A stretch of 64,000 nucleotides of DNA from positions 1 through 64,000 of the forward strand of contig NZ_BMXA01000008.1 in assembly GCF_014651515.1 (NCBI RefSeq). The letters are read 5' to 3'. Under the pieces are notes generated by a model. It made no database searches. It had not been told where the DNA came from and saw only the letters and a program-made list of their open reading frames with translations. The stretch comes from Arenicella chitinivorans. GTDB lineage: Bacteria; Pseudomonadota; Gammaproteobacteria; Arenicellales; Arenicellaceae. This document shows, one piece after another, positions 7,357-17,068 of this stretch (within the stretch, counting starts at the first letter, position 1; each line of letters begins with the position of its first letter). A program made the position numbers and the translations under genes.

Positions 7357-9057
7357 TTACAAACCTAACACGTCTTTGCCTTGCTTGTAGACGATGTCTA
7401 CTGGGATGCTGGCGGCGGCTAAGTGGTCTAGGTCCGCTTGTAGTTGTGGGCTGACTGAGCCTTTAGCTTCGACAAATTCGGCGACTTTGTTGTAGTCGCC
7501 ATCGCCTTGTAATATGAGTAAATGCTCGCTCAAGGATTTGATTGCGGCTTCGAAGGCGTCACGATTTACTCGGTAGGTTCCAGTTGCTTCGTCACGCGTG
7601 AATGCACCGGCGTCGCTGAAGTAGTTGAAGCGAATCATGTTGGCTCGACCGTGTGCGCTACTGGCACCAAAGCGAACTGAACGGAAGATACCGGCGAGGA
7701 AGGTGACGTAGTTGTCCATGAGTTCGCCTTCGCTGATCTCATTCTTCTCACGCAGGGCTTGAATCATATACACGCCGAGGATATCGGCCTTGCCTTCTTC
7801 GAGTGCCGAGGCATGTTCTTTGAGCGCTTGACGCACTGTGCCGTTGCCGGTGATGGTGTTCTTAATGCCGAGGCCGTGCGCCACTTCGTGAAACATGGTG
7901 TTGGCAAAGAAGGCATCGAAGGTGATGTGTTTGCGTTGGTCTTCGGCAATTAACTGCTCCGAAATTGGCAGCAAAATTTTGTCGAATTTGGCGCGCATGG
8001 CGTTTTTCAACTGCAAGCGACGCGTGCCTTTTTCGAGTTGTACTTGCTCGTCGTTTGGCAGATTGATGGCAATCGTTTTGGCACCCGAGTTACAGTCGCC
8101 CGCGCAATAGGCCATGTCATACGCGTTCAAGTCGGCGTCGGAACCTGGCACCTCTGCTTTGTACTGATCCGGCACGGGTAAACCTTGTTGCAGTTCCGGC
8201 ATGTATTTTGCAAATCGCGCCAAGCGTTCGCTCCACGCCATATCCTTGACCAACACGAAGGTTTCAAACGCAGCGCGATAGCCAAACAAGGCGTCTTGAT
8301 AGGTTTCGATCGGGCCAATCACGACTTCAACCTGATTGGTTTTATTGTCCATCCAAGCCATGTCCGACGCTTGGTAGTCGTTAGTGCGGAGTGCTTGTGC
8401 ACGCAACTTCAGATAATTGGCAAAGCCTTCGTCTTCAGCCAGTTCAGACGCCTGTTGCAGTAAGTCGGCGACTTGGGTGATTTGATCAACGTACGCTTCG
8501 GTGTAAGACACCAAACTCAAGCTGCCATCTTCGGCGCGCTTCACAATAGAGTACAAACCGTCTTTGCCCTCTTGCTCCCAGGCTTCGAACTCTTCTTTGC
8601 TCATGTCAGCCGGGTAGTAACGTGCACCAGCTGGGCGCGGGCCAGCACCGTCAATAAACGGTTTATCGGCATCGAGGCGATCCCATGGGCCGTAGTTGTA
8701 CACCGCAAACTGACGTGCCTTTGGGTCTTCAATACCGCTAAGCAGCTCGTTTTTGTCGCCCCATACTTGCAGCCAGAAAATTTCATCGGTGATTTTGGCG
8801 GCGTCGATCAACAGACTCACCATCTGTTTTTGTTGCTCGCTCAGGCTGCTGAGGTCGACGTCTAACTCCACTTCGGCGTAGATGTCGAATCGCGATGGTT
8901 TTTCGGCCTCAGGGGCAGACTCTGTGACAACCGGTGTAGCGACCTCAGCCGCAGGCGTTGCAGCTTGCTCTTCGGCGGCAGTTGTGGCGGTTTGCTGCTC
9001 ACAGGCAGCCAAGGAAGCAGCCAACAATAGTGCGGATGCGATAGTAGTTTTCTTCAT
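7357..9057 (-). CDS. Dipeptidyl-peptidase III-like zinc peptidase lipoprotein
   Basis: A 566-residue lipoprotein. The signal peptide MKKTTIASALLLAASLAAC ends in a lipobox whose Cys19 would be lipidated; this start (9057) is preferred over an ATG 45 bases upstream because it begins the signal peptide directly. An Ala/Glu/Thr-rich linker follows. The catalytic part holds HEVAHG and, about 30 residues later, EEGKADILG, the zinc-binding pair of the bacterial DPP3-family hydrolases (M49-like). Classical M49 enzymes have HExxGH; here the spacing is HExxH. The protein probably degrades oligopeptides at the inner face of the outer membrane. A strong terminator follows the stop codon. Confidence 0.85.
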   Translation of the reverse strand: MKKTTIASALLLAASLAACEQQTATTAAEEQAATPAAEVATPVVTESAPEAEKPSRFDIYAEVELDVDLSSLSEQQKQMVSLLIDAAKITDEIFWLQVWGDKNELLSGIEDPKARQFAVYNYGPWDRLDADKPFIDGAGPRPAGARYYPADMSKEEFEAWEQEGKDGLYSIVKRAEDGSLSLVSYTEAYVDQITQVADLLQQASELAEDEGFANYLKLRAQALRTNDYQASDMAWMDNKTNQVEVVIGPIETYQDALFGYRAAFETFVLVKDMAWSERLARFAKYMPELQQGLPVPDQYKAEVPGSDADLNAYDMAYCAGDCNSGAKTIAINLPNDEQVQLEKGTRRLQLKNAMRAKFDKILLPISEQLIAEDQRKHITFDAFFANTMFHEVAHGLGIKNTITGNGTVRQALKEHASALEEGKADILGVYMIQALREKNEISEGELMDNYVTFLAGIFRSVRFGASSAHGRANMIRFNYFSDAGAFTRDEATGTYRVNRDAFEAAIKSLSEHLLILQGDGDYNKVAEFVEAKGSVSPQLQADLDHLAAASIPVDIVYKQGKDVLGL

Positions 9058-9163
9058 GGTAATTTGTGACTCGTGTGAAAGCGCACTACTATAGCAAACC
9101 AAATTAGAATCCGCGCGTTCCGTGAAAGTACCTTAAGGCACGCGCCAGTGAGCAGAATCCGAC

Positions 9164-10090
9164 ATGACCGAACCCTCTAATTACCCTATCGGCACACCCG
9201 GCAAAAAATGGGGCGACGCTGAACGACAACAATGGCTCGACGCACAGTCCGTCAAACGGCGCTACCAGGATCAGGTTTTAAACGCGCTTTCGCAGCTGCC
9301 CAAAGGCTTTCAGTGTGTTCAATACGGCGCACTGAGCTACAACCCGGCGCGCTACCCCCTGTTCACCATTCAGCCTAAGAGCTGGGATTCGAATAAGCTA
9401 ACCGCTCTGGTGACCGGTGGCGTGCACGGTTATGAAACCAGTGGTGTGCAAGGCGCACTGCGCTTTATTCACACCAAGGCATCAGCCTACGCTGATCGAT
9501 TCAATCTGGTCATTGCGCCCTGCATTAGTCCCTGGGCCTATGAAACGATTAATCGTTGGAACCCCTTTGCGGTCGACCCTAACCGTTCATTCGTCACAGA
9601 CAGCCCGGCAGAGGAATCAGCCGCGTTGATGGCGTATATCGAGTCATTAGATTGCACCTTTGATTTGCATATTGACCTGCACGAGACCACCGATACCGAC
9701 AACTCCGAGTTCCGACCAGCATTGGCTGCACGCGACAACGTGACACACAAAATCTGGGATATTCCGGATGGCTTTTACCTGGTTGGCGACAGCGAGAACC
9801 CTCAGCACGACCTGCAAGGCCACATCATTCAGGCGGTTTCGAAGGTGACGCACATTGCGCCAGCAGACGCCGATGGACGCATTATTGGTGAGCCAATCAC
9901 TCAGACTGGTGTGATTAATTACCCGGTGAAAGCACTTGGCCTGTGCACCGGGTTAACGAGTGCCGCGTTTGGCACCACAACGGAGGTGTATCCGGACAGC
10001 CCCAAAGTCGACGACGAAAATTGCATCTTGGCCCAGGTTGCCGCGATAACCAGCGCGCTAGACTACGTTGCAGCCAAGTTGGCAGATTAG
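9164..10090 (+). CDS. M14-family zinc carboxypeptidase
   Basis: A 308-residue protein without a signal peptide, presumably cytoplasmic. HGYE in GGVHGYETSGV (near residues 85-95) supplies the first two zinc ligands, DLHIDLHETTDTDN (about 166-179) holds the third, and TTTEVYPDSP near the C-terminus carries the catalytic Glu expected of this M14 subgroup. It should remove C-terminal residues or a side-chain acyl group from a peptide; the substrate is unknown. It is the only plus-strand gene in this stretch and is divergent from the DPP3-like lipoprotein gene. Confidence 0.85.
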   Translation: MTEPSNYPIGTPGKKWGDAERQQWLDAQSVKRRYQDQVLNALSQLPKGFQCVQYGALSYNPARYPLFTIQPKSWDSNKLTALVTGGVHGYETSGVQGALRFIHTKASAYADRFNLVIAPCISPWAYETINRWNPFAVDPNRSFVTDSPAEESAALMAYIESLDCTFDLHIDLHETTDTDNSEFRPALAARDNVTHKIWDIPDGFYLVGDSENPQHDLQGHIIQAVSKVTHIAPADADGRIIGEPITQTGVINYPVKALGLCTGLTSAAFGTTTEVYPDSPKVDDENCILAQVAAITSALDYVAAKLAD

Positions 10091-10099
10091 TAGGCCCCG

Positions 10100-10732
10100 C
10101 TATTGCGCAAACGAAGCCATTAAGAAATTAACTTGTTCGACGCGCTGCTGCGCGTCGACCCGCATCTGTGCATACGCGGCACCAAAGTCCTCGCAAGAGA
10201 AGCCAGCGCGATTGCCAAGCTGTTCGCTACCCGCTCGCAGCGCGCTGTGGTACGCAGATTCCAACTCAGGCCAGGCACCAGAAATATCTGCACGCACCAG
10301 CGACAGGCTGGACTCGAACTTTTCATCCAGCGCGCAGTACTTGGCACCAGCATCTAACTTGCCGAGCAGTTGATACAGATCACTGAACAGCGCCATTTGC
10401 AGGCCGTTGCCTTGATCGAACAAATCGGAGATGTCGGCGCTGCGCGCCCGAATACGCTCTTGTACTTCTTGGAACGCACTCACTTCGGACTCGCTGAGCG
10501 CCCGAGCTTGTTCGGTCTCGACCAACGTAAATGCCTGTTGGACATCGGCATCGTTGGCTGCTAACAAAGCCGCCAACTCAGTAGCCCAGGTGGTCAGACC
10601 CTGAGTCTTTTGTTCCAAGGCACCATGCTCATTGGCGTATAAGTCGCTCGGCCCGGTGTCCGGTGTGCATCCGGAAACACCAATAAGAACCAGCAAAACA
10701 CACAGTATCTGATTACGCTTATTGGCCATCAC
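10100..10732 (-). CDS. Hypothetical lipoprotein
   Basis: A 210-residue protein with a signal peptide and the lipobox VSGC (Cys22), then a largely helical mature part. No family recognised. Its ATG directly abuts the stop codon of the AMP nucleosidase gene upstream, so the two are almost certainly co-transcribed, but nothing in the sequence links their functions. Confidence 0.75.
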   Translation of the reverse strand: MMANKRNQILCVLLVLIGVSGCTPDTGPSDLYANEHGALEQKTQGLTTWATELAALLAANDADVQQAFTLVETEQARALSESEVSAFQEVQERIRARSADISDLFDQGNGLQMALFSDLYQLLGKLDAGAKYCALDEKFESSLSLVRADISGAWPELESAYHSALRAGSEQLGNRAGFSCEDFGAAYAQMRVDAQQRVEQVNFLMASFAQ

Positions 10733-11503
10733 CTAAAACTGCAAGTGTTTCACGGTGAGCGCGTTATTGATCAGCTGCTTGAGACTATCAATACCGATTT
10801 CCACGTGCATGTCGGCATGGCTCTTGGTGGCAATCGCATCGCTGGCATCGGTTTTGACGCCTTCTGGCGTCATCGGCACATCGCTGACCAACAACAAAGC
10901 GCCAGCGGAAAATTTATTCTTGAATGCTGCTGAGAATAAGGTCGCGGTCTCCATGTCGATCGCCATGGCACGGGTTTTGCCTAGGTAGCGTTTAAACCGT
11001 TTGTCATGCTCCCAAACTCGCCGATTGGTGGTGTACACCGTTCCTGTCCAGTAGTCGCGCTTGTGGTCACGAATCGTGGTACTGATGGCTTTTTGCAGCG
11101 CGAACGCCGGTAATGCTGGCACTTCGGGTAGCATGTAGTCGTTGCTGGTACCTTCACCCCGAATCGCGGCGATCGGCAGAATCAAATCCCCCACCGAATT
11201 CTTCTTTTTCAGCCCACCACACTTACCAAGGAACAAAACGGCCTTCGGCTTAATTGCGCTCAACAGGTCGCAGATGGTCGCGGTATTGGGTGAACCCATG
11301 CCAAAATTGATCATGGTAATACCACCACCGGTTGCACAGGGCATGGGGCGGTCTCGACCGACGACTTCGGCGCCAGTTTGCTTGGCAAAGTTATCCAAAT
11401 AATTGGCAAAATTGGTCAGTAAGATGTACTCACCAAACTTATCCAGCTCCATCCCGGTATAGCGGGGCAGCCAGTTTTCTACAATTTCTTTTTTAGTTTT
11501 CAT
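10733..11503 (-). CDS. amn: AMP nucleosidase, short form
   Basis: A 256-residue enzyme of the nucleoside phosphorylase fold that splits AMP into adenine and ribose 5-phosphate. Recognisable stretches are WLPRYTGM near the start, GGGITMINFGMGSPN, LFLGKCGGLK, AIDMETATLFSAAF (nucleobase and ribose site) and LVSDVPMTPEGVK. It lacks the long N-terminal regulatory domain of the E. coli enzyme. The ATG at 11503 is chosen because an earlier ATG (11542) would add 13 residues outside the conserved start. The hypothetical lipoprotein gene begins at the next base after the stop codon. Confidence 0.9.
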   Translation of the reverse strand: MKTKKEIVENWLPRYTGMELDKFGEYILLTNFANYLDNFAKQTGAEVVGRDRPMPCATGGGITMINFGMGSPNTATICDLLSAIKPKAVLFLGKCGGLKKKNSVGDLILPIAAIRGEGTSNDYMLPEVPALPAFALQKAISTTIRDHKRDYWTGTVYTTNRRVWEHDKRFKRYLGKTRAMAIDMETATLFSAAFKNKFSAGALLLVSDVPMTPEGVKTDASDAIATKSHADMHVEIGIDSLKQLINNALTVKHLQF

Positions 11504-11586
11504 GCCGCTACAATTCCATTTTTTAGCGGTGATAGCAAGCACCGAATGCGTCTATTTACCCAGAGAACCAGGGGGTAATTTTTGAC

Positions 11587-12030
11587 TTATCGCCGCACCG
11601 CGCTGCCATAGACCAGCACTTCGACTGAGCTCAAGGTGTTCGAGGCACCCTGCGAGGTCGCAGCGGTCTCAAATCGCACGTTATAGATACAATCTGCGCC
11701 TTGCTCCTTGGCCATCTGTTTCATACGCAGAATCGCTTCGCGGCGACCACGCTCCAACAATGTTTCGTAGCTGCGTAACCGACCACCAAAAAATTTCTTG
11801 ATGGTGGCCACCACGGTTTTGAAGTAATCCGAGGACACGACCACGTTGCCTACCACCAAATCACCGCCCGCTTGAAAACCATGATCAGCGGGGAGCTTGT
11901 GATCAAATACCGTGATATGGCCCAAGGCCTGTTCACGCACCGCCAGGTCTGCGTAGTGGTTTTTCTCGCGGTACGAGCCCACGCCGTACCCAAGCCCCAG
12001 CAGGGTAACAAAGATAACAAGCTCAAGCAT
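11587..12030 (-). CDS. YbjQ-family protein with N-terminal membrane anchor
   Basis: A 147-residue protein. Residues 1-19 are hydrophobic (LVIFVTLLGLGYGVG) and the rest is a YbjQ/UPF0145 domain (VGNVVVSSDYFKTVVATIKKFFGG, then ADCIYNVRFETA, ending in VLVYGSAV). YbjQ proteins form pentamers; their function is unclear despite the old name heavy-metal-binding domain. Its start overlaps the end of the preceding YbjQ gene by 8 bases, so the two are translationally coupled and may form mixed rings. Confidence 0.85.
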   Translation of the reverse strand: MLELVIFVTLLGLGYGVGSYREKNHYADLAVREQALGHITVFDHKLPADHGFQAGGDLVVGNVVVSSDYFKTVVATIKKFFGGRLRSYETLLERGRREAILRMKQMAKEQGADCIYNVRFETAATSQGASNTLSSVEVLVYGSAVRR

Positions 12031-12343
12031 CGTCGAGTATCACGGCCGTACCGTACGCAAACAACTCGGCCGCACCTTGCGCAACAGAGGCAGTGGCGAA
12101 ACGCACATTGATAACGCCGTTAGCACCCAGCTGTTGTGCTTGTGCCAGCATGCGTTCCTTAGCTTCTTCACGCGCCTCACTCATGAGTTCGGTGTAGCCG
12201 ACTAGCTCGCCACCCAGAATGTTTTTAAACCCCGCCATAATGTCGCGACCGACGTGTTTAGCACGCACGGTACTGCCCTGCACCAAGCCAAGGTGTTGTT
12301 TGATGGTTCTACCCGGAATGACTTCCATATTCGATATCAGCAC
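12023..12343 (-). CDS. ybjQ: YbjQ-family protein (UPF0145)
   Basis: A 106-residue protein covering one full YbjQ domain: EVIPGRTIKQHLGLVQGSTV, FKNILGGELVGYTELM, ANGVINVRFATASVAQGA and FAYGTAVIL are all typical. Cytoplasmic. It lies 80 bases downstream of the glyoxalase gene on the same strand and overlaps the anchored second YbjQ gene, so a pair of paralogues is made together. Confidence 0.92.
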   Translation of the reverse strand: MLISNMEVIPGRTIKQHLGLVQGSTVRAKHVGRDIMAGFKNILGGELVGYTELMSEAREEAKERMLAQAQQLGANGVINVRFATASVAQGAAELFAYGTAVILDDA

Positions 12344-12423
12344 GAATAACTCCGTTGATTGTGATTGACTACTATGTAAATGCGGGCAACTCGGCTGTTT
12401 TTAAACCCGAAGGCCGCACCAAG

Positions 12424-12869
12424 CTACCAGGTGCCGGTATTCGGCATAGACGCCCATGGCTCCTCAGCTGGTAACGCATCGCCTTTTTGCAGCAATTCGA
12501 TGGAGATGCCATCCGGTGTTCGGATAAACGCCATATGCCCATCACGAGGTGGCCGGTTAATCACCACACCTTGGTCCATCAGCGACTGACAAAGCGCGTA
12601 AATGTCGTCAACGCGATAAGCCAGATGACCGAAACTGCGACCACCGTCGTATTGGTTTTCATCCCAGTTGTAGGTGAGTTCCACCAGCGGGGCTTTATCT
12701 TGTTTGGCCCGTGCAAGATCGTGCGGTGCGGCCAGGAACACCAGCGTAAAGCGACCGGCCTCATTTTCCATGCGATTGGTCTCGATTAGACCCAATTTAT
12801 TACAGAAGAAATCCAGTGCCGCGTCTAGATTACCAACGCGCAACATGCTGTGCAGATATTGTAAGCTCA

Positions 12870-12870
<1 letters not shown>
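12424..12870 (-). CDS. gloA: Lactoylglutathione lyase-like (glyoxalase I, VOC family)
   Basis: A 148-residue vicinal-oxygen-chelate protein. LHSMLRVGNLDAALDFF opens the first half, VELTYNW supplies the glyoxalase Glu ligand, FGHLAYRVDDIY opens the second half with its His, and IRTPDGISIELLQ gives the last Glu ligand. This is the usual metal set of glyoxalase I, which turns the methylglyoxal-glutathione adduct into lactoylglutathione. Its ATG shares one base with the stop codon of hemB, so the two are translationally coupled. Confidence 0.9.
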
Positions 12871-13901
<1,031 letters not shown>

Positions 13902-13912
13902 TTACTCATCGG

Positions 13913-14710
13913 CTATAGGTCCCGCACCATGCGGCGGCCACCTACGCGCGGCATTTGATCTTGAATATACGCCGCGCGCTCTTTCAGATAGTCTGATGGG
14001 TCAGCGGGATTGGAGCGCGATGGTGTTGGCAAACTGGCCGCGATCAAGGCCGACTGATACGGCGTTAGGTCACGCGCTGGAACGCCGAAATAATACTCAC
14101 TGGCGGCACCGATACCAAATACCGATTTACCGAATTGTGCAAAATTGACGTACAACTCCAGAATCCGTTGTTTAGGCACAATCAACTCCATCCAAACCAC
14201 GAGCCAAGCTTCCAGTCCTTTGCGCAGGTAGCTGCGTTTGGGCCATAGAAACAGGTTTTTGACGGTCTGTTGGGTAATCGTGCTGGCACCGCGCGAAATG
14301 CCGTTCTCACGATCCTCAAGCACCTCGCGTATCTGCTTGATATCAAACCCAAAGTGATTCGGAAACTGCTGATCTTCTGAGGCGATTACCGCATTCGGGA
14401 AATACAAGGAGATGTCCTCGAAATCGACCCATTTATGTTTGATATTTGTATTGTTGTTACGAATGTTCAGCTCGATGAAACTGCTGGTCGGCGGATTGTA
14501 GTATCGCAGCACCACCATGGGTAAGGCCGAGATAAAACAAACCAACAGGATCAATCGAAACGTCCAGCGCCAAAACCAGCCACGTTTGCGTCGACCTCGA
14601 CGGTACCTGCGAGCGCGTGGTTCATTCGGCTGCTTACCAATAAAATTGCTGCGCAGACGCCGGCGCTGCACTTCCGCATTTGAGCGGGTAGGTCGCATTA
14701 ATTCAGACAT
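13913..14710 (-). CDS. mtgA: Monofunctional peptidoglycan glycosyltransferase
   Basis: A 265-residue inner-membrane enzyme that polymerises lipid II glycan strands. An Arg-rich cytoplasmic start (RARRYRRGRRKRG) precedes one membrane helix (about 49-68). The GT51 domain shows the catalytic Glu112 in IASEDQQFPNHFG, the RGASTITQQTVKNLFLW motif, and the KQRILELYVNFAQFG and SALIAASLPTPS motifs. It begins 9 bases after the stop codon of the type II/IV ATPase gene, so the pair is co-transcribed. The family length is normal. Confidence 0.96.
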   Translation of the reverse strand: MSELMRPTRSNAEVQRRRLRSNFIGKQPNEPRARRYRRGRRKRGWFWRWTFRLILLVCFISALPMVVLRYYNPPTSSFIELNIRNNNTNIKHKWVDFEDISLYFPNAVIASEDQQFPNHFGFDIKQIREVLEDRENGISRGASTITQQTVKNLFLWPKRSYLRKGLEAWLVVWMELIVPKQRILELYVNFAQFGKSVFGIGAASEYYFGVPARDLTPYQSALIAASLPTPSRSNPADPSDYLKERAAYIQDQMPRVGGRRMVRDL

Positions 14711-14719
14711 AACAATACG

Positions 14720-16474
14720 TTACGCCACAAATGGGGTAACGCGCAATACTTCTTCGATGGTCGTGAGCCCTTGAGAGATTTTCTTCGCGCCACTGTGACG
14801 CAAGGTCAGTAAACCATCGGTTTTGGTTTGAGCGCGCAGCGTTTCAAGGTCGGAGTCAGGCTTCACTCGGGTTTTCAACGTGGAGGTCATCTCCAGCATC
14901 TCATACAAACCGACGCGCCCTAGGAAACCCGTTTGGCGGCACTCGATACAACCCACGGGTTTGCAAGGCGCCTCGAGCTCCAAGTCCATGCCATCCGTAA
15001 AACTTGCCCATACGGCCGGATCCAGTTCATCCGGCTGCTTACAGCTCGGGCACAAGGTGCGCACTAATCGCTGCGCCATCACACCCAGCACCGTGGCATT
15101 GATAAGATAAGCCGGCACACCCAACTCCAGTAATCGCGTTATGGCGGACGGCGAATCGTTGGTGTGCAATGTGGATAAAACTAAATGACCAGTCAGCGCC
15201 GCTTGGATCGCCATCTCCGCGGTGTGCAGATCACGGATCTCACCGATCATGATGATATCCGGGTCCTGCCGCAGCAAAGCCTTGACGCCAGCAGCAAAGG
15301 TCAGATCAATCGACGCATGCACCTGAATTTGATTGAAAGAGGGCTCAACCATCTCGATCGGATCTTCAATGGTACACACATTGACTTCGCTGGTGGCCAA
15401 CTGTTTGAGCGTGGAATACAACGTAGTGGTTTTACCGGACCCGGTCGGACCGGTGACCAGAATGATGCCATTAGTATGCGAGGTTAGCTGGTTCCATACG
15501 CTTAACTCACGATCACTCAAGCCAAGCTGTTCGAAACCACGCTGCAAAACTTCAGGGTCAAAAATCCGCATCACCATCTTCTCACCCATGGCGGTCGGGA
15601 TGGTGGATAGACGTAGTTCGATTTCTTTATCGTCCGGCGTGCGCGTTTTCAAGCGGCCATCCAAGGGACGTCGTTTCTCGGCGATATCCATACGCCCGAG
15701 GGTTTTCAGGCGACCGATAATTGCCAGTAGTACGTTAGGCGGAACTTGATACGCGTGATGCAAGATACCATCAATTCGAAAGCGCATTTCTCCCATGGCT
15801 TTGCGTGGTTCCAGGTGGATATCGCTGGCACGCTGTTCAAACGCGTACTGCAATAGCCAATCCACCAGCTGCACGATGTGGTGGTCTTCGGCGTCCAGCT
15901 GGCCGCGACGTCCCAGGTCGACCAGTTGTTCCAAGTTTTGCTGAATACTGACACCAGTGCGCTCGTCGGAAATCGTTGAACGGCTGATTGAATTAGCAAG
16001 CGTGTAGAACTCTGAGACATACCGGTCAACTTCGTTCGGGTTGGCGAACACAATATGAATTTCTTTGCGCAACAAACCTTCGAGGTCGTCTTTCCAGGAC
16101 AGATCAAAGGGGTCCTTGACCGCCAGCGTGACGAACTCGGGCGAGTTACTGACGGCCAGAAATCCGTGTTTTTTAGCAAACTGCGGTGCCACCACTTGTG
16201 TCACTGAACCGATATCGATCTTCAGTGGATCGATGACGAAATACGGTATGTCGACTTGCTTGGCAAACCACTCAGACAAGTACTCCAACGTTATTTTTGT
16301 GCCCGTCTGCTCATGGGTTGGCAGGCTTTTGGCGATACCAGCCAGCGGATGCATCAGATCGGTGTGATCATTGAGCAAATTTGCATCAATGCGTTTAGCT
16401 TCGGCCACAGAAATCATCTGATCTTTGAACATCGCCTTCAAGATCGACTTGTGTGTTAATTTATCAATCGGCAT
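14720..16474 (-). CDS. GspE/PilB-family secretion or pilus ATPase
   Basis: A 584-residue hexameric ATPase. Residues 1-160 are an MshEN-like N-terminal domain, followed by the GspE core: Walker A GPTGSGKTTT at 342-351, an Asp box (CTIEDPIE), Walker B LRQDPDIIMIGEIRD at 401-415, the His box LSTLHTND, and a four-Cys zinc site (CPSCK then GCIECRQTGFLGR). It powers assembly of type II secretion or type IV pilus fibres. No other pilus or secretion gene is nearby, so gspE and pilB cannot be told apart from context. Confidence 0.92.
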   Translation of the reverse strand: MPIDKLTHKSILKAMFKDQMISVAEAKRIDANLLNDHTDLMHPLAGIAKSLPTHEQTGTKITLEYLSEWFAKQVDIPYFVIDPLKIDIGSVTQVVAPQFAKKHGFLAVSNSPEFVTLAVKDPFDLSWKDDLEGLLRKEIHIVFANPNEVDRYVSEFYTLANSISRSTISDERTGVSIQQNLEQLVDLGRRGQLDAEDHHIVQLVDWLLQYAFEQRASDIHLEPRKAMGEMRFRIDGILHHAYQVPPNVLLAIIGRLKTLGRMDIAEKRRPLDGRLKTRTPDDKEIELRLSTIPTAMGEKMVMRIFDPEVLQRGFEQLGLSDRELSVWNQLTSHTNGIILVTGPTGSGKTTTLYSTLKQLATSEVNVCTIEDPIEMVEPSFNQIQVHASIDLTFAAGVKALLRQDPDIIMIGEIRDLHTAEMAIQAALTGHLVLSTLHTNDSPSAITRLLELGVPAYLINATVLGVMAQRLVRTLCPSCKQPDELDPAVWASFTDGMDLELEAPCKPVGCIECRQTGFLGRVGLYEMLEMTSTLKTRVKPDSDLETLRAQTKTDGLLTLRHSGAKKISQGLTTIEEVLRVTPFVA

Positions 16475-16585
16475 TCACTACATCCGGAAATTGAGTCTTT
16501 GACGATGTTATGACATGAGGTGCTATCATGCCAGTCATATTACATTAGCGATCCTTGTGATCGACATTAAACTTCTGAGAAACCT

Positions 16586-17068
16586 GTGATTAGAGTTGTC
16601 ATTGTTGTCTTAGTTTTGGTCTTGATCTGGATACTATTTTTATCCAATTTTCCAAAACGAACACGCATCATTTTGGCCAGCGCAACCGTGCTAGTGGCCC
16701 TGCTTGGTGCCTGGTTTGACGGCTTGGGCCAAAACCCGAAAACTGGTGTGATCGACCCGAGCGAACTCACGGTGTGCGGCTTAGAGGTAGCCCACACCTA
16801 TCGAACCAACTTTGACGTCACATTGTGTGTCAAAAATACTGCTACCCAGGCCGATGTCACACGCCTTCGCTACACCATTATTGCTGAGCAATGTGATGAC
16901 TCCGGAGCTTGCGAGCAATTGGCACAGGCCACGCGTGACACCTTGTTTGCCATTCAGGCCAACACCCAAACCAGCAAAACGCAGAATCTCGACTTTAAAC
17001 CGGTTGACGCCTCGGTAGCCAACCTAACCTGGCGCGCCACCATCGACGGCGTCAAAGCGACCCAATAG
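16586..17068 (+). CDS. Hypothetical membrane protein upstream of a Rieske-like gene
   Basis: A 160-residue protein from a GTG start, with two adjacent hydrophobic segments at 3-20 and 29-46 and then a soluble domain with beta-strand character (LEVAHTYRTNFDVTLCVKN, later VANLTWRATIDG) that is presumably periplasmic. Five Cys in this domain could form disulfides. Family not recognised. Its TAG stop overlaps the GTG start of the next gene by one base, so the two are coupled and their products probably act together. Confidence 0.7.
   Translation: MIRVVIVVLVLVLIWILFLSNFPKRTRIILASATVLVALLGAWFDGLGQNPKTGVIDPSELTVCGLEVAHTYRTNFDVTLCVKNTATQADVTRLRYTIIAEQCDDSGACEQLAQATRDTLFAIQANTQTSKTQNLDFKPVDASVANLTWRATIDGVKATQ

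Noticed and set aside
8185-8865. Open frames antisense to the DPP3-like gene
   Set aside because: They mirror the codon structure of a well-supported gene and show no domain motifs of their own.
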